64,000 bases of DNA from contig NZ_PJMQ01000001.1 in the NCBI RefSeq assembly GCF_002846335.1, forward strand, positions 4,402,001-4,466,000, given 5' to 3'. The stretch comes from Janthinobacterium sp. 61. Its GTDB lineage: Bacteria > Pseudomonadota > Gammaproteobacteria > Burkholderiales > Burkholderiaceae_D. Numbering within the stretch: the first letter of the stretch is position 1; every line of letters starts with the position of its first letter. The position numbers and the translations under genes were made by a program. The notes below the pieces were generated by a model that saw nothing but the letters and a program-made list of their open reading frames with translations, was not told the origin of the DNA and ran no database searches. Shown here piece by piece: positions 34,567-43,895 of the stretch.

Positions 34567-36278
34567 GCGTCGTCTCCGGTAGGGTAGTGGGCGGCGATCG
34601 GCAATTGGCGCCCGCTGCCAAAAGCGCGCGAACGCACGCGGATGATGGGCGCCGCCTGGCGCCGCTTGTATTCGTTGCGGGCGACCATGCCGAGGATGCG
34701 CCGCACCAGGGTGCGCCCGTCGTCCGTCTCGCGCAGCTGGTCGACCAGGCTCAAAGCTTGCGCGCTTTCCGCCTCCGGCAGGCGCTTGCCCTCGATATGC
34801 CACTTTAAAATTTCATCGAGCACGGGATATGGCGGCAAGCTATCGGTGTCGCGCTGCCCCGGCGCCAGTTCCGCCGACGGGGGCTTGTCCAGCACGGCGA
34901 CGGGTATCAATTCGCGCCCGGCGCTGGCGTTGATGTGGCGCGACAGGGCGAACACCTCGGTTTTATACAGGTCGCCGATCAGCCCCAGTCCCCCATTCGT
35001 GTCGCCGTACAGGGTGCAATAGCCGACCGAGATTTCGCTCTTGTTGCCGGTGGTGAGCAGCAGGGCGCCGAAGGCGTTCGAGTATTCCATCAGGATCGTG
35101 CCACGCACTCTGGCCTGCAGGTTTTCCAGCGGCAGTCCCTCCAGCTTGCCGTCGAAGGCCCCCGCGTAGCCAGCCTCGTACTGCGTCACGATGTCGCGTA
35201 TCGGATGCGTGTGCAGGGCGATGCCCAGGTTGGCGCACAGGGCCACCGAATCGGTGACGGAACCGGCGCTGGAAAAGATGGACGGCATGGTAATGGCCAC
35301 CACGTTGCAAGCGCCCAGCGCTTCAACGGCCAGGGCCAGGGTCAGCGCCGAATCGATGCCGCCCGAGCAGCCGACAACGACTTTCGTAAAACCGCAACGG
35401 CGCGCGTAGTCGCGCAAACCGAGCACGATTTGACGCCGCGCAAACTCCACGGCGGGGATGCCTTCCGGGTCCGGCACGGGAAACGCCGAGCCATCGGTCC
35501 GGGTAAAACGCCCATCGGCAAAGCGCAGCAGTTGACAGTCTTCGACGAAGCGGGCTGATTCGAATTGCACGCCGTCAACCGGCGAAATGGCGAACGAGGC
35601 GCCGTCGAACACGAGTTGATCCTGGCCGCCCACCTGGTTGACGAACAGCAGGGGCAAGTGCACGCGCTTGCAGGCGGCGCCAAACACGGCGTGGCGCTGC
35701 GCGCGCTTGCCGATGTCGGACGGGCTGGCGTTGATGCTGACGACCAGGTCGGGCCGCGCAGCGTGCAGGGAGTCGAAAGGGTTGACGGCGTAGGCGCGGC
35801 CGTCGTCGTTCCAGCCATCCTCGCAAATCATGAAGCCGACCCTGCAGCCGGCGATGGACAAGGTGCAGGCGCCGGACGGGCCAGGCTCGAAATGGCGGCC
35901 CTCGTCGAAAATGCCATACGTCGGCAGCAGCTGCTTGTAGTATTCGGCGACGATGCACCCGTTGCGCAGCGCCAGCAAGGCGTTGTACAGGGACTTGCCG
36001 ACGCCAGAGTTCTGCCGCGCCGTGCCGATGACGGTGACGAGTTCCGGCCAGCGCGTGGATGCTTGCAGCAGCTTATCGAGCGCCTGCTGCATGTCGCGCA
36101 GGAAGGCGGCATCCTCGAACAGGTCGCCAGGGTAATACGCGCACAGCGACAGTTCAGGGCATACCAGCAAGTCGGCGCCATCGCTGCTGGCGCGCTGCAT
36201 GCGCGCGATGATGGCGGCGACATTGGCGTCGAAGTCGCCCACGGTAGGATTCATCTGGGCGAGGGCGATGGTCAGCAT
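34563..36278 (-). CDS. nadE: Glutamine-dependent NAD+ synthetase
   Basis: A 571-residue enzyme. The N-terminal nitrilase-fold glutaminase has catalytic Glu in CPELSLCAY, Lys in YKQLLPTYG and Cys in FMICEDGW. The C-terminal synthetase has the ATP-pyrophosphatase P-loop SGGIDSALT and GNKSEISVGY. It converts nicotinate adenine dinucleotide, ATP and glutamine to NAD+. The downstream nadM-Nudix gene overlaps by 4 nt. Start ATG 36278 (MLTIALAQMNPTVGD) is the family N-terminus. Confidence 0.95.
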   Translation of the reverse strand: MLTIALAQMNPTVGDFDANVAAIIARMQRASSDGADLLVCPELSLCAYYPGDLFEDAAFLRDMQQALDKLLQASTRWPELVTVIGTARQNSGVGKSLYNALLALRNGCIVAEYYKQLLPTYGIFDEGRHFEPGPSGACTLSIAGCRVGFMICEDGWNDDGRAYAVNPFDSLHAARPDLVVSINASPSDIGKRAQRHAVFGAACKRVHLPLLFVNQVGGQDQLVFDGASFAISPVDGVQFESARFVEDCQLLRFADGRFTRTDGSAFPVPDPEGIPAVEFARRQIVLGLRDYARRCGFTKVVVGCSGGIDSALTLALAVEALGACNVVAITMPSIFSSAGSVTDSVALCANLGIALHTHPIRDIVTQYEAGYAGAFDGKLEGLPLENLQARVRGTILMEYSNAFGALLLTTGNKSEISVGYCTLYGDTNGGLGLIGDLYKTEVFALSRHINASAGRELIPVAVLDKPPSAELAPGQRDTDSLPPYPVLDEILKWHIEGKRLPEAESAQALSLVDQLRETDDGRTLVRRILGMVARNEYKRRQAAPIIRVRSRAFGSGRQLPIAAHYPTGDDA

Positions 36279-36372
36279 GGCGATCCTTTATTGCTTGCGC
36301 TTGAAACCACTATCCTGCCTGAAATTTTACGCATCGTACTGATGCAATCGTGCAAGCCCGCCGATCAGGGTG

Positions 36373-36885
36373 CTACAAGGTCTTGAGCCAGGCCCGCAAG
36401 CGCGTGCGCGCGTTCGCATACGGCGAGGAGGTATTGAACTGAATCATGCGTCCCATCGTGTAATGCGTGTACCAAGGCTGGCCATACAATTGCGCATCGT
36501 CATGCGCTTCGATCAGCGCCAGCAACTGGTTTTTCGCCTGTTCCAGGCGCTGCAGCAAGTCATCCACGCCCAGTTCAGCATAGTCCGCATAGAAGCGCTG
36601 CGCCAGGGCGCCCAGAGCGTTCCACGTGAAACCTTCGGCGGGAAAGGCGATGTCTTCGATGCGTTTGCCGTCGCGCAGCTGCGCGTGCCAGTGCAAGACC
36701 AGCTCGTTCCACCCCACCAGGTAGGCGAGCAAATCGCACACGCTCATGCGCGTGCCCTTGACCTGCCCTTCCAGCACGGGCTCACGCGCCAAGGCCGGTG
36801 GCACACGCGCCAGCTCCTGCGCCAGCTTGGCGTACGTGGTGCTAATCGCCTCGACCAGTTCCTGCTTGCTGTTGGGAATCGCCAT
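36373..36885 (-). CDS. ClbS/DfsB family four-helix bundle protein
   Basis: A 170-residue protein of the ClbS/DfsB (DUF1706) family: N-terminal SKQELVEAISTTYAKLAQEL, central MSVCDLLAYLVGWNELVLHWH and NALGALAQRFYADYAELG, ending in ANARTRLRAWLK. ClbS protects colibactin producers by hydrolysing its cyclopropane warhead; most family members are in organisms without colibactin and have no known role. The start overlaps the stop of the ArsR-rhodanese gene by 1 nt (TGATG), so they are translated together. Confidence 0.85.
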   Translation of the reverse strand: MAIPNSKQELVEAISTTYAKLAQELARVPPALAREPVLEGQVKGTRMSVCDLLAYLVGWNELVLHWHAQLRDGKRIEDIAFPAEGFTWNALGALAQRFYADYAELGVDDLLQRLEQAKNQLLALIEAHDDAQLYGQPWYTHYTMGRMIQFNTSSPYANARTRLRAWLKTL

Positions 36886-37529
36886 CACGCCGCCTTGACG
36901 ACAGGCAAGCCGGCCGCCTGCCAGTCGTCGTAACCGCTACCGAGACGGCGCGCATGCAAGCCCCGCTGGCGCAGGGCGGCAACGGCCCGCACGGACAGCA
37001 CGCAATACGGGCCACGGCAGTAGGCGGCGATTTCTGCGTTCACCGGCAATTCGCCCAGGCGGCGCTGCAAGTCATCAAAAGGAATATTGATCGCATCGGG
37101 CAGATGGCCGGCAGCAAATTCCTGCGCGGGCCGCACGTCGAGCACGGTGATGCTGGCTTCCTGCATGCGCCCCAGCAGCTCGTCGCCCGTGATCGCTTCC
37201 ACATGATCGCCCCGGGTCAGCGCCTGCAACTCGCTGCGCTGATGCTGCGCATACACGTCCAGCGCGGCCAGCAGTTGCACGATGGGGCCGCTGCCCAGCC
37301 GGTACAGCACGCGCTTGCCGTGGCGTCGCGCCTGCACGAAACCGGCACGCCGCAACTGCTGCAAATGCTGGGAGGTATTTGCCACTGACAGGCCCGTCAA
37401 CTCCACCAGCTGCTCCACCGCATATTCGCCCTGAGCGATCTGCTCTAGCAGGCGCAAACGCGGTGCGCTGCCTAAAATATGGGCAAACGCGGCGGAACCG
37501 GTGAGACATTCGATATCGGCATTTTTCAT
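36885..37529 (-). CDS. ArsR-type HTH regulator fused to rhodanese domain
   Basis: A 214-residue fusion. Residues 1-100 are an ArsR winged helix (PRLRLLEQIAQGEYAVEQLVELTGLSVANTSQHLQQLRRAGFVQARRHGKRVLYRL region). Residues about 115-214 are a rhodanese domain with active Cys in AYCRGPYC. Such fusions may sense sulfane sulfur or oxidants through the rhodanese cysteine. The longer upstream frame was rejected; MKNADIECLTG at 37529 fits the family. A 14-bp-arm palindrome (37548-37583) directly upstream, shared with a divergent DUF2938 gene, is the likely operator. The downstream ClbS-like gene is coupled. Confidence 0.9.
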   Translation of the reverse strand: MKNADIECLTGSAAFAHILGSAPRLRLLEQIAQGEYAVEQLVELTGLSVANTSQHLQQLRRAGFVQARRHGKRVLYRLGSGPIVQLLAALDVYAQHQRSELQALTRGDHVEAITGDELLGRMQEASITVLDVRPAQEFAAGHLPDAINIPFDDLQRRLGELPVNAEIAAYCRGPYCVLSVRAVAALRQRGLHARRLGSGYDDWQAAGLPVVKAA

Positions 37530-37547
37530 TGACACGATGCTAGCACC

Positions 37548-37583
37548 CTTATAACATTCAAGCAATCAATTGAATGTTATAAG
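37548..37583. promoter_or_regulatory. Perfect palindromic operator between ArsR-rhodanese and DUF2938 genes
   Basis: CTTATAACATTCAA (37548-37561) and its exact reverse complement TTGAATGTTATAAG (37570-37583) are separated by 8 nt. The site ends 9 nt before the DUF2938 ATG and lies 19 nt from the regulator's ATG, so bound protein would block both genes. The ATTCAA...TTGAAT core resembles known ArsR-family operators. Confidence 0.82.
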
Positions 37584-37592
37584 GTGACAACG

Positions 37593-38081
37593 ATGCAAAT
37601 ACTCTGGCTCGATGCCCTGGCGATCGGCGTGGGCGCGACGGCGGTGATGGATGTGTGGGCGGTGGCCTTGAAACGCTTCTGGTGCATACCCTCGCTGAAC
37701 TTTGCGATGGTTGGACGCTGGCTGGGCCACCTGCCACGCGGCACCGTGAGCCACGTCAATATCGCCCAGGCGGCGCCTGTACGCGATGAAGCCATCCTGG
37801 GCTGGACCGCCCATTACGTGATCGGCGTGCTGTTTGCGGCCGTGCTGCTGGCGCTGGTGGGGCAGGAGTGGGTGCAAGGGCCAACGTTCGCGCCGGCCTT
37901 GCTGGCTGGCCTCGTGAGCGTGGCCGCGCCGTTCTGTATCTTGCAGCCGGGCATGGGCGCCGGCCTGGCCGCCAGCAAGACGCCGCATCCGACGGCCGCC
38001 CGCCTGCGCAGCCTGATGGCCCACACGGCGTTCGGCATCGGCCTGTACCTGGCGGCGTTGCTGTGGTCGACGGTGCGTTAA
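37593..38081 (+). CDS. DUF2938 family membrane protein
   Basis: A 162-residue protein with four hydrophobic segments. It matches DUF2938 by GVGATAVMDVWAVALKR, PSLNFAMVGRWLGHLPRG and the C-terminal LQPGMGAGLAASKTPHPTAARLRSLMAHTAFG region. Function unknown. ATG 37593 has AAGGTG 8 nt upstream. Expression is probably repressed by the divergent ArsR-rhodanese protein through the palindrome that ends just before this gene. The 3' end overlaps the convergent mscS-family gene by 4 nt. Confidence 0.85.
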   Translation: MQILWLDALAIGVGATAVMDVWAVALKRFWCIPSLNFAMVGRWLGHLPRGTVSHVNIAQAAPVRDEAILGWTAHYVIGVLFAAVLLALVGQEWVQGPTFAPALLAGLVSVAAPFCILQPGMGAGLAASKTPHPTAARLRSLMAHTAFGIGLYLAALLWSTVR

Positions 38082-40543
38082 GACGTCAGCGGCGGCACGG
38101 GGGCGGGCGCCGGTGCGGGTACAGCCGCCGAGATGGCCGGCGTCTCTGGCTGCGCCGGCACGGTGCTCAGCACCATCGTGCTGGGCTTGGCAATCGCGAT
38201 ATGCGCCTCGTCCAAGCGCTTGAGCAGCTCGAACAGCAGGGCGCTGCGGATGCCCGACGTCAGGCGCGGCGACGAGGCATAGCCGGTAGCGTTGAACAGC
38301 AAAAAGCCATTGTCGATACCGTCGAGCTGCACGCTGGGCGCCGGCGTCTCGAGCACGTCAGGATTGTCGACAAAGGTGGACAGGATCAGCGTGCGCGCCG
38401 CTTGCGCATCCGTGCCCAGCGGCAGCGGCAGCTTGACCTGCACCAGGCCCAGCGGATTGGCCAGGGTGACGTTGCGCACTGTCTTGGTGATGAATTCCGA
38501 GTTCGGTACGATCACCGTGGAACGGTCGCCCAATTGAATTTCCGTGGCGCGTACATTGATGCGGCGAATGTCGCCTTCCACACCGCCCAGCGAGACCCAG
38601 TCGCCCACTTTCACAGGACGCTCGGCCAATAAAATCAGGCCGGACACAAAGTTCTGCACCACCGCCTGCAAGCCAAAACCGATACCTACCGACAAGGCCG
38701 ACGCCACCCACGCGATGCGTTCCAGTCCGATGCCGGCCGCCGACAGGGCCAGTGCCACGGCCAGCACGCCCCCGATATAGCCAAATAGGGTAATGAACGA
38801 CACTTGCATGCCGGAGTCGAGATTGGTGGTCGGCAAATAACTGTTTTGCAGCCAGCGCTTGAACAGGCCCAGCGCCACAAAGCCCACCACCAGCACCAGC
38901 AGGGCCTGGATCAGCGCGGCAGGGCGGATCGCTACCTCGCCGATGGCCAGGCCATCCTGCAGCTTGCCCACGCGCTGGAACAGCTCGCCCGGACCTTCGC
39001 CGAACGGCGCCAGCAGCAGCATCAGGGCCAGCAGCACGACGATGGCGCGGCCGATGCCCGACAGCAGCACGGCCGCCTGGTCGCGCGCCTTGGGCGTGGC
39101 CAGCACGGGATGGGCGGCATCCGGCGGCGGCGGCGTGGAGGCCAGCAGCATGCAGATATCGTCGACCAGCACCGTCAGCAGATAGGTGCTGCCCACCACC
39201 ACGATGACCCAGGCAATTTGCTTGGCGATAAAACTGCCGAACGCCACATAGCCGACCAGCAAACTGATAACGCTCGACGCCAGCGCCAGCCACAGCAGCA
39301 CCGTGACGCAGCGCAGCCACAGCGGCGTGACCAGGGTGGCGGGATCGGCCTCGCGCAACAGGCGCCAGCAGCGCTCGGCGCGCATCAAGCCATAAGCGAT
39401 GGTCGTGCTCATCACCAGGGCGACGATGCAATTGACGGCCACGGCCGTCGACAGGCCCGCATTAATGACGATGGTGACGCGTTCCGTGGCCCACACCAGC
39501 ACCACGATGAAGGCAAACGTCGATGGAAAATGGCGCAAGCGATGCGCCAGCGCGTCGGGCAGGGGCAGCAAGCGCCACGACACGCGCCAGGGCGACAGCA
39601 GCGCGTGGCCCAGGCCCGCCGTAAAACCGGCAAAACAGATGATGCCGATCAAGCTGCCAAGGAAAGTCGAGGTTTTTTCAGACAGGCCGCCATCCCAGCG
39701 CAAACCCATGGCCAGCAATTCGGCCACCAGGCCCGGCGTCGCCGCCGCCAGCACCAGCACGGCCAGCGCATGCAAGGAGCGGCGCAAGCGGCCATGCGGC
39801 ACGCGCGTGGCCGTGATCACCAGCAGATAGCGCGAAACCCAGACGCTGGCGCCGATCACGGCCACGATGCCGGCCAGCAAGCCACCCCAGGCCGACCACG
39901 GCGTGGCACGTGCCGCGTTGGCCAACTCCAGCTCCAGCGCCCGCAGGCGCTGCAAATTCTGCGGCAATTCCGCATGCAGCTGTTTCCAGAAGGAACCGGC
40001 CAGGATGGACGCAGTGCGCTCGCCCAGGCGCGCCTGCAGCTGCGCGCGGCGCGCCGTCGACACCTGCTCGGACGCCTGCGTCGCTTCCACGGCCAGCAAG
40101 CGCGCCAGCTTCACCTGCGCATCGAGCGCGCTGCTGGTGCGGTCCAGCTGGCTGCGCTGCGCCGCCACGTCAGGGGCCTCTTTCGTGCCCGCCGCCGGCT
40201 TGCCCAGCTCGGCCAGCCGCGCCTGCACGCTGGCGAGCGTGGGCGCGAGCGCATCGGCAACCTTGTCCGCTTCGGCGCTGGCCGCCAGCGCATCGGCGCG
40301 CATCTGCGACAGAGTCGCGTCATCGAGATCGGCATCGCCATCGAGCGCCTTCTGGATCGTGGTGATCTGCTTGCGCAAGCCATCGAGGCGCTGGTCGGCC
40401 GTGGCGGCATCATCGACGGGCTGCGCCCAGGCGGGCGGCGCCGATAGCGAGCACGCCAGCAGCAGGGTCAATAGCAGCGGCAATAGCCAGCCACGCCAGG
40501 GCTGGCGCGCGGAAAAGAAATGGGGGGTACGGAATGAAATCAT
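38078..40543 (-). CDS. Mechanosensitive ion channel (MscS family with DUF3772)
   Basis: An 821-residue inner-membrane protein with a signal peptide (LLPLLLTLLLACSLSAPPAWAQ), a periplasmic coiled-coil DUF3772 region (about residues 45-190) and some ten membrane helices. The MscS pore-lining helix and beta domain follow (ALSVGIGFGLQAVVQNFVSGLILLAERPVKVGDWV region). The C-terminus is Pro/Ala-rich. This is the YjeP/KefA-size class rather than short MscS. It probably opens under hypo-osmotic stress. The 3' end overlaps the convergent DUF2938 gene by 4 nt. Confidence 0.92.
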   Translation of the reverse strand: MISFRTPHFFSARQPWRGWLLPLLLTLLLACSLSAPPAWAQPVDDAATADQRLDGLRKQITTIQKALDGDADLDDATLSQMRADALAASAEADKVADALAPTLASVQARLAELGKPAAGTKEAPDVAAQRSQLDRTSSALDAQVKLARLLAVEATQASEQVSTARRAQLQARLGERTASILAGSFWKQLHAELPQNLQRLRALELELANAARATPWSAWGGLLAGIVAVIGASVWVSRYLLVITATRVPHGRLRRSLHALAVLVLAAATPGLVAELLAMGLRWDGGLSEKTSTFLGSLIGIICFAGFTAGLGHALLSPWRVSWRLLPLPDALAHRLRHFPSTFAFIVVLVWATERVTIVINAGLSTAVAVNCIVALVMSTTIAYGLMRAERCWRLLREADPATLVTPLWLRCVTVLLWLALASSVISLLVGYVAFGSFIAKQIAWVIVVVGSTYLLTVLVDDICMLLASTPPPPDAAHPVLATPKARDQAAVLLSGIGRAIVVLLALMLLLAPFGEGPGELFQRVGKLQDGLAIGEVAIRPAALIQALLVLVVGFVALGLFKRWLQNSYLPTTNLDSGMQVSFITLFGYIGGVLAVALALSAAGIGLERIAWVASALSVGIGFGLQAVVQNFVSGLILLAERPVKVGDWVSLGGVEGDIRRINVRATEIQLGDRSTVIVPNSEFITKTVRNVTLANPLGLVQVKLPLPLGTDAQAARTLILSTFVDNPDVLETPAPSVQLDGIDNGFLLFNATGYASSPRLTSGIRSALLFELLKRLDEAHIAIAKPSTMVLSTVPAQPETPAISAAVPAPAPAPVPPLTS

Positions 40544-40749
40544 GCGGTCCTATCGGCCAGGTCAATACGGGTGAGCGAGACAGCATCGCGCCAGCAGGCG
40601 CCGCGGCAAAGAGCAGCGGCGGGGCGATGGGTGTTACGGGAGTTGCTTAACTGTACGGCAAACAGCGACAGCCTAGCGCACTCAAGCGATAGATGGCGGA
40701 AATTTTCGTGCGGCAATAATGACGGCCAGGCGCGCGCATGGCATCGGCG

Positions 40750-41481
40750 CTACGGCAGATCGATTTGATGCACTTGCTTATCGGAAGCAATAAAACGCGG
40801 CCGCCATGGCGGATTGATGACGGTGATGTCCTTCACGCCCAGCTTGGCAAAGTCGTCAGCGGAAAAGGTCCACCCGATCACCTTGCTGTCGGCATCGAAG
40901 CGGCGTGCCAGTTCGGGCGTCTGGCCCATGGTCGTGATGCGCTGCTGGACACCTATCTGCGCAAAATACTGGCGTTCGGCCTCCCGCTGGGGAGCCAGCC
41001 ATGTTTGTATCTCCACCTGCAACTGCTGACGCATGGCTTGCCGCTCGGCTGCCGGCAAGGCCGCCAGCATGGCTTCCTGCTGCTCATCGACGGCAAACGT
41101 GGCGCTACTGAGGCCGCCGTGATAACCGACCACGGCAAAGTTGCTGACGATCTTGCGGGGCGCGGCGGTAAAAACGTAGTTGGCGCACGAGGAAAAACAA
41201 TACTCGAGCACCTTGACCGTCAATGCCTGCGCCCGCACCCAGGTACCCAGCGCCATGCCGGCCTGCGTCGGGCCGCCCTTGCTGCGGATGGCCAGCACGC
41301 GCGGCTTGGTTTCCTCGGAGGCGAACAGTGCCAGCGCACGCTGATTCGCCTCGGCCGAAATGCTGCCGACATAGTTGAGCTCGCCGTTATCCAGATAAAC
41401 CTGGGTACTGGTTTCTGCGAGCGCCAGCGGCGCATACAGTGTGGCAACAAGCAGAGGCGCGACGCAGGCAGTCATGTGCAT
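40750..41481 (-). CDS. Periplasmic ClpP/crotonase-fold protein (COG3904-like)
   Basis: A 243-residue protein with a signal peptide (TACVAPLLVATLYAPLALAE). The central part, IRSKGGPTQAGMALGTWVR then CFSSCANYVFTAAPRKI and VGYHGG, resembles the ClpP/SppA-like fold, with a possible active Ser in the CFSSCAN segment. COG3904-type proteins are predicted periplasmic; function is unproven. Two nearby ATGs (41481, 41475) are possible starts. It is preceded by a 312-nt gap with no recognisable gene. Confidence 0.75.
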   Translation of the reverse strand: MHMTACVAPLLVATLYAPLALAETSTQVYLDNGELNYVGSISAEANQRALALFASEETKPRVLAIRSKGGPTQAGMALGTWVRAQALTVKVLEYCFSSCANYVFTAAPRKIVSNFAVVGYHGGLSSATFAVDEQQEAMLAALPAAERQAMRQQLQVEIQTWLAPQREAERQYFAQIGVQQRITTMGQTPELARRFDADSKVIGWTFSADDFAKLGVKDITVINPPWRPRFIASDKQVHQIDLP

Positions 41482-41793
41482 GGCAAATGGCGTGAGGAAA
41501 TGGAATTACAAACCGCAGCAGGTCCGGCGGGTATCAGCTCATTGTAAGATATTTTGTAAATAAAATAAGGTTTGCCATTTCTTCCAGGCCAGCGTTCGCG
41601 CCGGCACCGTGTGAGGAATTATAGAAGAGTGCGGTGGCGGCATGCTGGTTCCAGTTTATTCATGAACATAAGATTGGATAACGGAGCGCTTGCCGGTGAT
41701 GCCGGGGCACTTGGGCAAGACACCGGCATAAAGCGACTTTTTAGAGCACCTTCTACAAGGGAAAACTCAGCTGTCCGGTATCTCAGCAGCCGG
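41482..41793. other. Intergenic gap downstream of mesD, no gene seen
   Basis: 312 nt between the mesD stop and the ClpP-like gene. It is AT-richer near 41540-41570. I see one weak 7-bp-arm hairpin (ATGCCGG...CCGGCAT on the minus strand, about 41700-41735) with no T-run. No protein-like frame or repeat was recognised. Confidence 0.6.
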
Positions 41794-42822
41794 CTAGGTC
41801 GAGAGTTCTCCTCGAATGATTTCTGCGCCTGCACTGAGCGCATGCAATTTTCCTCTTGCTACCCGACGAGACAGGGGCGCCATGCCACAGTTAGTGCTCG
41901 GATAGAGTTTGTCGGCATCGACAAACCGCAGCGCTTTGCGGAGGGTGTTGGCGACTTCCTCCGGCGTTTCGATGGTATTGCTTGCCACGTCAATGGCCCC
42001 TACCATCACTTTTTTGCCACGAATGAGTTCAATCAGGTCAATGGGAACACGCGAGTTGTGGCATTCCAGCGAGATGATATCGATATTCGATTGCTGCAGC
42101 TTGGGAAAAGATTCTTCGTATTGACGCCACTCGGACCCCAGCGTATTTTTCCAATCCGTATTGGCTTTGATGCCGTAGCCATAGCAAATATGCACGGCCG
42201 TTTCGCATTTGAGCCCTTCGATCGCCCTTTCCAGGGTGGCAATCCCCCAATCATTCACCTCATCAAAGAACACATTGAATGCGGGTTCATCAAACTGGAT
42301 GATGTCGACGCCGGCAGCCTCCAATTCTCTGGCTTCCTGATTGAGTATCTTGGCGAATTCCCAGGCCAGTTTTTCGCGGCTCTTATAGTGGCTGTCATAC
42401 AGCGTATCAATCATCGTCATCGGACCTGGCAGCGCCCATTTGATGGGTTGCTTGGTTTGCTGACGCAAAAACCTGGCGTCTTCCACAAAAACCGGCTTCG
42501 GGCGGCTCACGGCGCCAACGACGGTCGGCACGCTCGCATCATAGCGGTCACGAATTCTGACGGTCTCACGTTTGTCAAAATCAACGCCGCTGAGGTGCTC
42601 AATGAACGTGGTGACAAAGTGCTGACGGGTCTGCTCGCCATCACTGACAATATCGATGCCGGCCTGCTGTTGTTCCTGCAGTGACAAACGTAAAGCATCT
42701 TGTTTGCCCTCGATTAATTCCTCGTCCTGTAATTTCCAGGGCGACCAGAGTTTTTCGGGTTGCGCCAACCAGGAAGGTTTGGGCAAGCTGCCGGCAGTGG
42801 ATGTAGGCAATAATTTTTTCAT
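41794..42822 (-). CDS. mesD: MesD-type core methionine synthase
   Basis: A 342-residue single-domain MetE-like protein (MKKLLPTSTAGSLPKPSWLAQPEKLWSPWKL...). It has QFDEPAFNVFF, ISLECHNSRVP with metal-ligand candidates, and the C-terminal STNCGMAPLSRRVA cysteine. It lacks the N-terminal half of full MetE (about 750 residues). Co-location with a DUF1852 gene marks it as MesD, a folate-independent methionine synthase family that depends on MesX and oxygen; the methyl donor is not established. Base composition is visibly lower in GC than the flanks. Third gene of flavin reductase-mesX-mesD. Confidence 0.87.
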   Translation of the reverse strand: MKKLLPTSTAGSLPKPSWLAQPEKLWSPWKLQDEELIEGKQDALRLSLQEQQQAGIDIVSDGEQTRQHFVTTFIEHLSGVDFDKRETVRIRDRYDASVPTVVGAVSRPKPVFVEDARFLRQQTKQPIKWALPGPMTMIDTLYDSHYKSREKLAWEFAKILNQEARELEAAGVDIIQFDEPAFNVFFDEVNDWGIATLERAIEGLKCETAVHICYGYGIKANTDWKNTLGSEWRQYEESFPKLQQSNIDIISLECHNSRVPIDLIELIRGKKVMVGAIDVASNTIETPEEVANTLRKALRFVDADKLYPSTNCGMAPLSRRVARGKLHALSAGAEIIRGELST

Positions 42823-42844
42823 GATAACTGGTTTCGTATTTTGA

Positions 42845-43825
42845 TTAAGCGGAGAGCGTGGTCGCAGCCCATTGTTCAAGAATGTTTTTGTATGGTTTGA
42901 TGAAGTGCTCTTCCGTATATTTGCCCTGCTTGACTGCCAGCTGGCTGCGCTCTTCCCGGTCATAGACAATTTGCGTCAATGAATAATCCTGGTTCTTCAG
43001 GCTGGGTTGATAAAGTCTTCCCGCCGCAGAATTGGCGTTATAAATCTCGGGCCGGTAGATCTTTTGGAACGTTTCCATCGTACTGATGGTGCCGATCAGC
43101 TCAAGATTGCTGTAGTCGCCCAGCAGGTCGCCGATAAAATAAAATGCCAAAGGTGCCGCACTGTTTGGCGGCATGAAATAGCGCACCTGCATCCCCATTT
43201 TCTCGAAATATTCATCCGTCGAGGAGAACTCATTTTGTTGATACTCAACGCCCAGGATGGGGTGCTGGTTTTCAGTGCGCTGATAGGTCTTGCTGCTCGA
43301 GGCGCTGATGCAGATGACCGGCGCCTTGCTGAAGTGCGCTTTGTAAGTAGTTGATCTGACAAAGTGCTTGAACAGCTTGCCATGGAAATCGCCGAAATTG
43401 TCCGGTGTGCCAAAGGTGGATTTATTATTGTTGTGCTCTGGCAGCAGCACGCTGAAGTCGTAATCGCGCACATAGGAGGAGAAGTTATTCCCAGCGATGC
43501 CGTCGATGCGCTCTCCGGTTTTTTTATCCAGGATATTCGGCTTCAATATCTCGATCAGTGGAATATTCCCGCCTGCGGCATCCATATTCAACGCGACGGA
43601 AATGATTTCAAGTTCGACGGAATAGCGGTCTGCCTTCGGGTTATCCCAATGCGCCAGGTTGTTGAAGCGGCTGTCGATCATTTTCAGGGTGTTGCGCAAG
43701 TTCTCCTGGCGACGCTCTCCCCTGGCCAGATTGGCAAAGTTGGTCGTCAGGCGCGTATTGTCCGATGGATGATAGTTTTCATCGAAAACAATGCTCTTGA
43801 TGCTGAATGCAAAATCTTGGCTCAT
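42845..43825 (-). CDS. mesX: MesX (DUF1852), partner of MesD
   Basis: A 326-residue protein beginning MSQDFAFSIKSIVFDENYHPSDNTRLTTNFANLARG, the hallmark N-terminus of DUF1852. No signal peptide or known catalytic motif. DUF1852 (MesX) is required for MesD to make methionine in Acinetobacter-type systems; its chemistry is unknown. It lies 22 nt before mesD and 70 nt after a flavin reductase gene. That suggests to me that MesX uses reduced flavin and oxygen, which is an inference only. GC content is lower than in surrounding genes, suggesting acquisition. Confidence 0.88.
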   Translation of the reverse strand: MSQDFAFSIKSIVFDENYHPSDNTRLTTNFANLARGERRQENLRNTLKMIDSRFNNLAHWDNPKADRYSVELEIISVALNMDAAGGNIPLIEILKPNILDKKTGERIDGIAGNNFSSYVRDYDFSVLLPEHNNNKSTFGTPDNFGDFHGKLFKHFVRSTTYKAHFSKAPVICISASSSKTYQRTENQHPILGVEYQQNEFSSTDEYFEKMGMQVRYFMPPNSAAPLAFYFIGDLLGDYSNLELIGTISTMETFQKIYRPEIYNANSAAGRLYQPSLKNQDYSLTQIVYDREERSQLAVKQGKYTEEHFIKPYKNILEQWAATTLSA

Positions 43826-43895
43826 GGTGATCTGGTGTCCTGATTGCTGCGAAAAGATGAATGTGTTGATTGCTTGCTGAGCGTGGCGATGCGTA

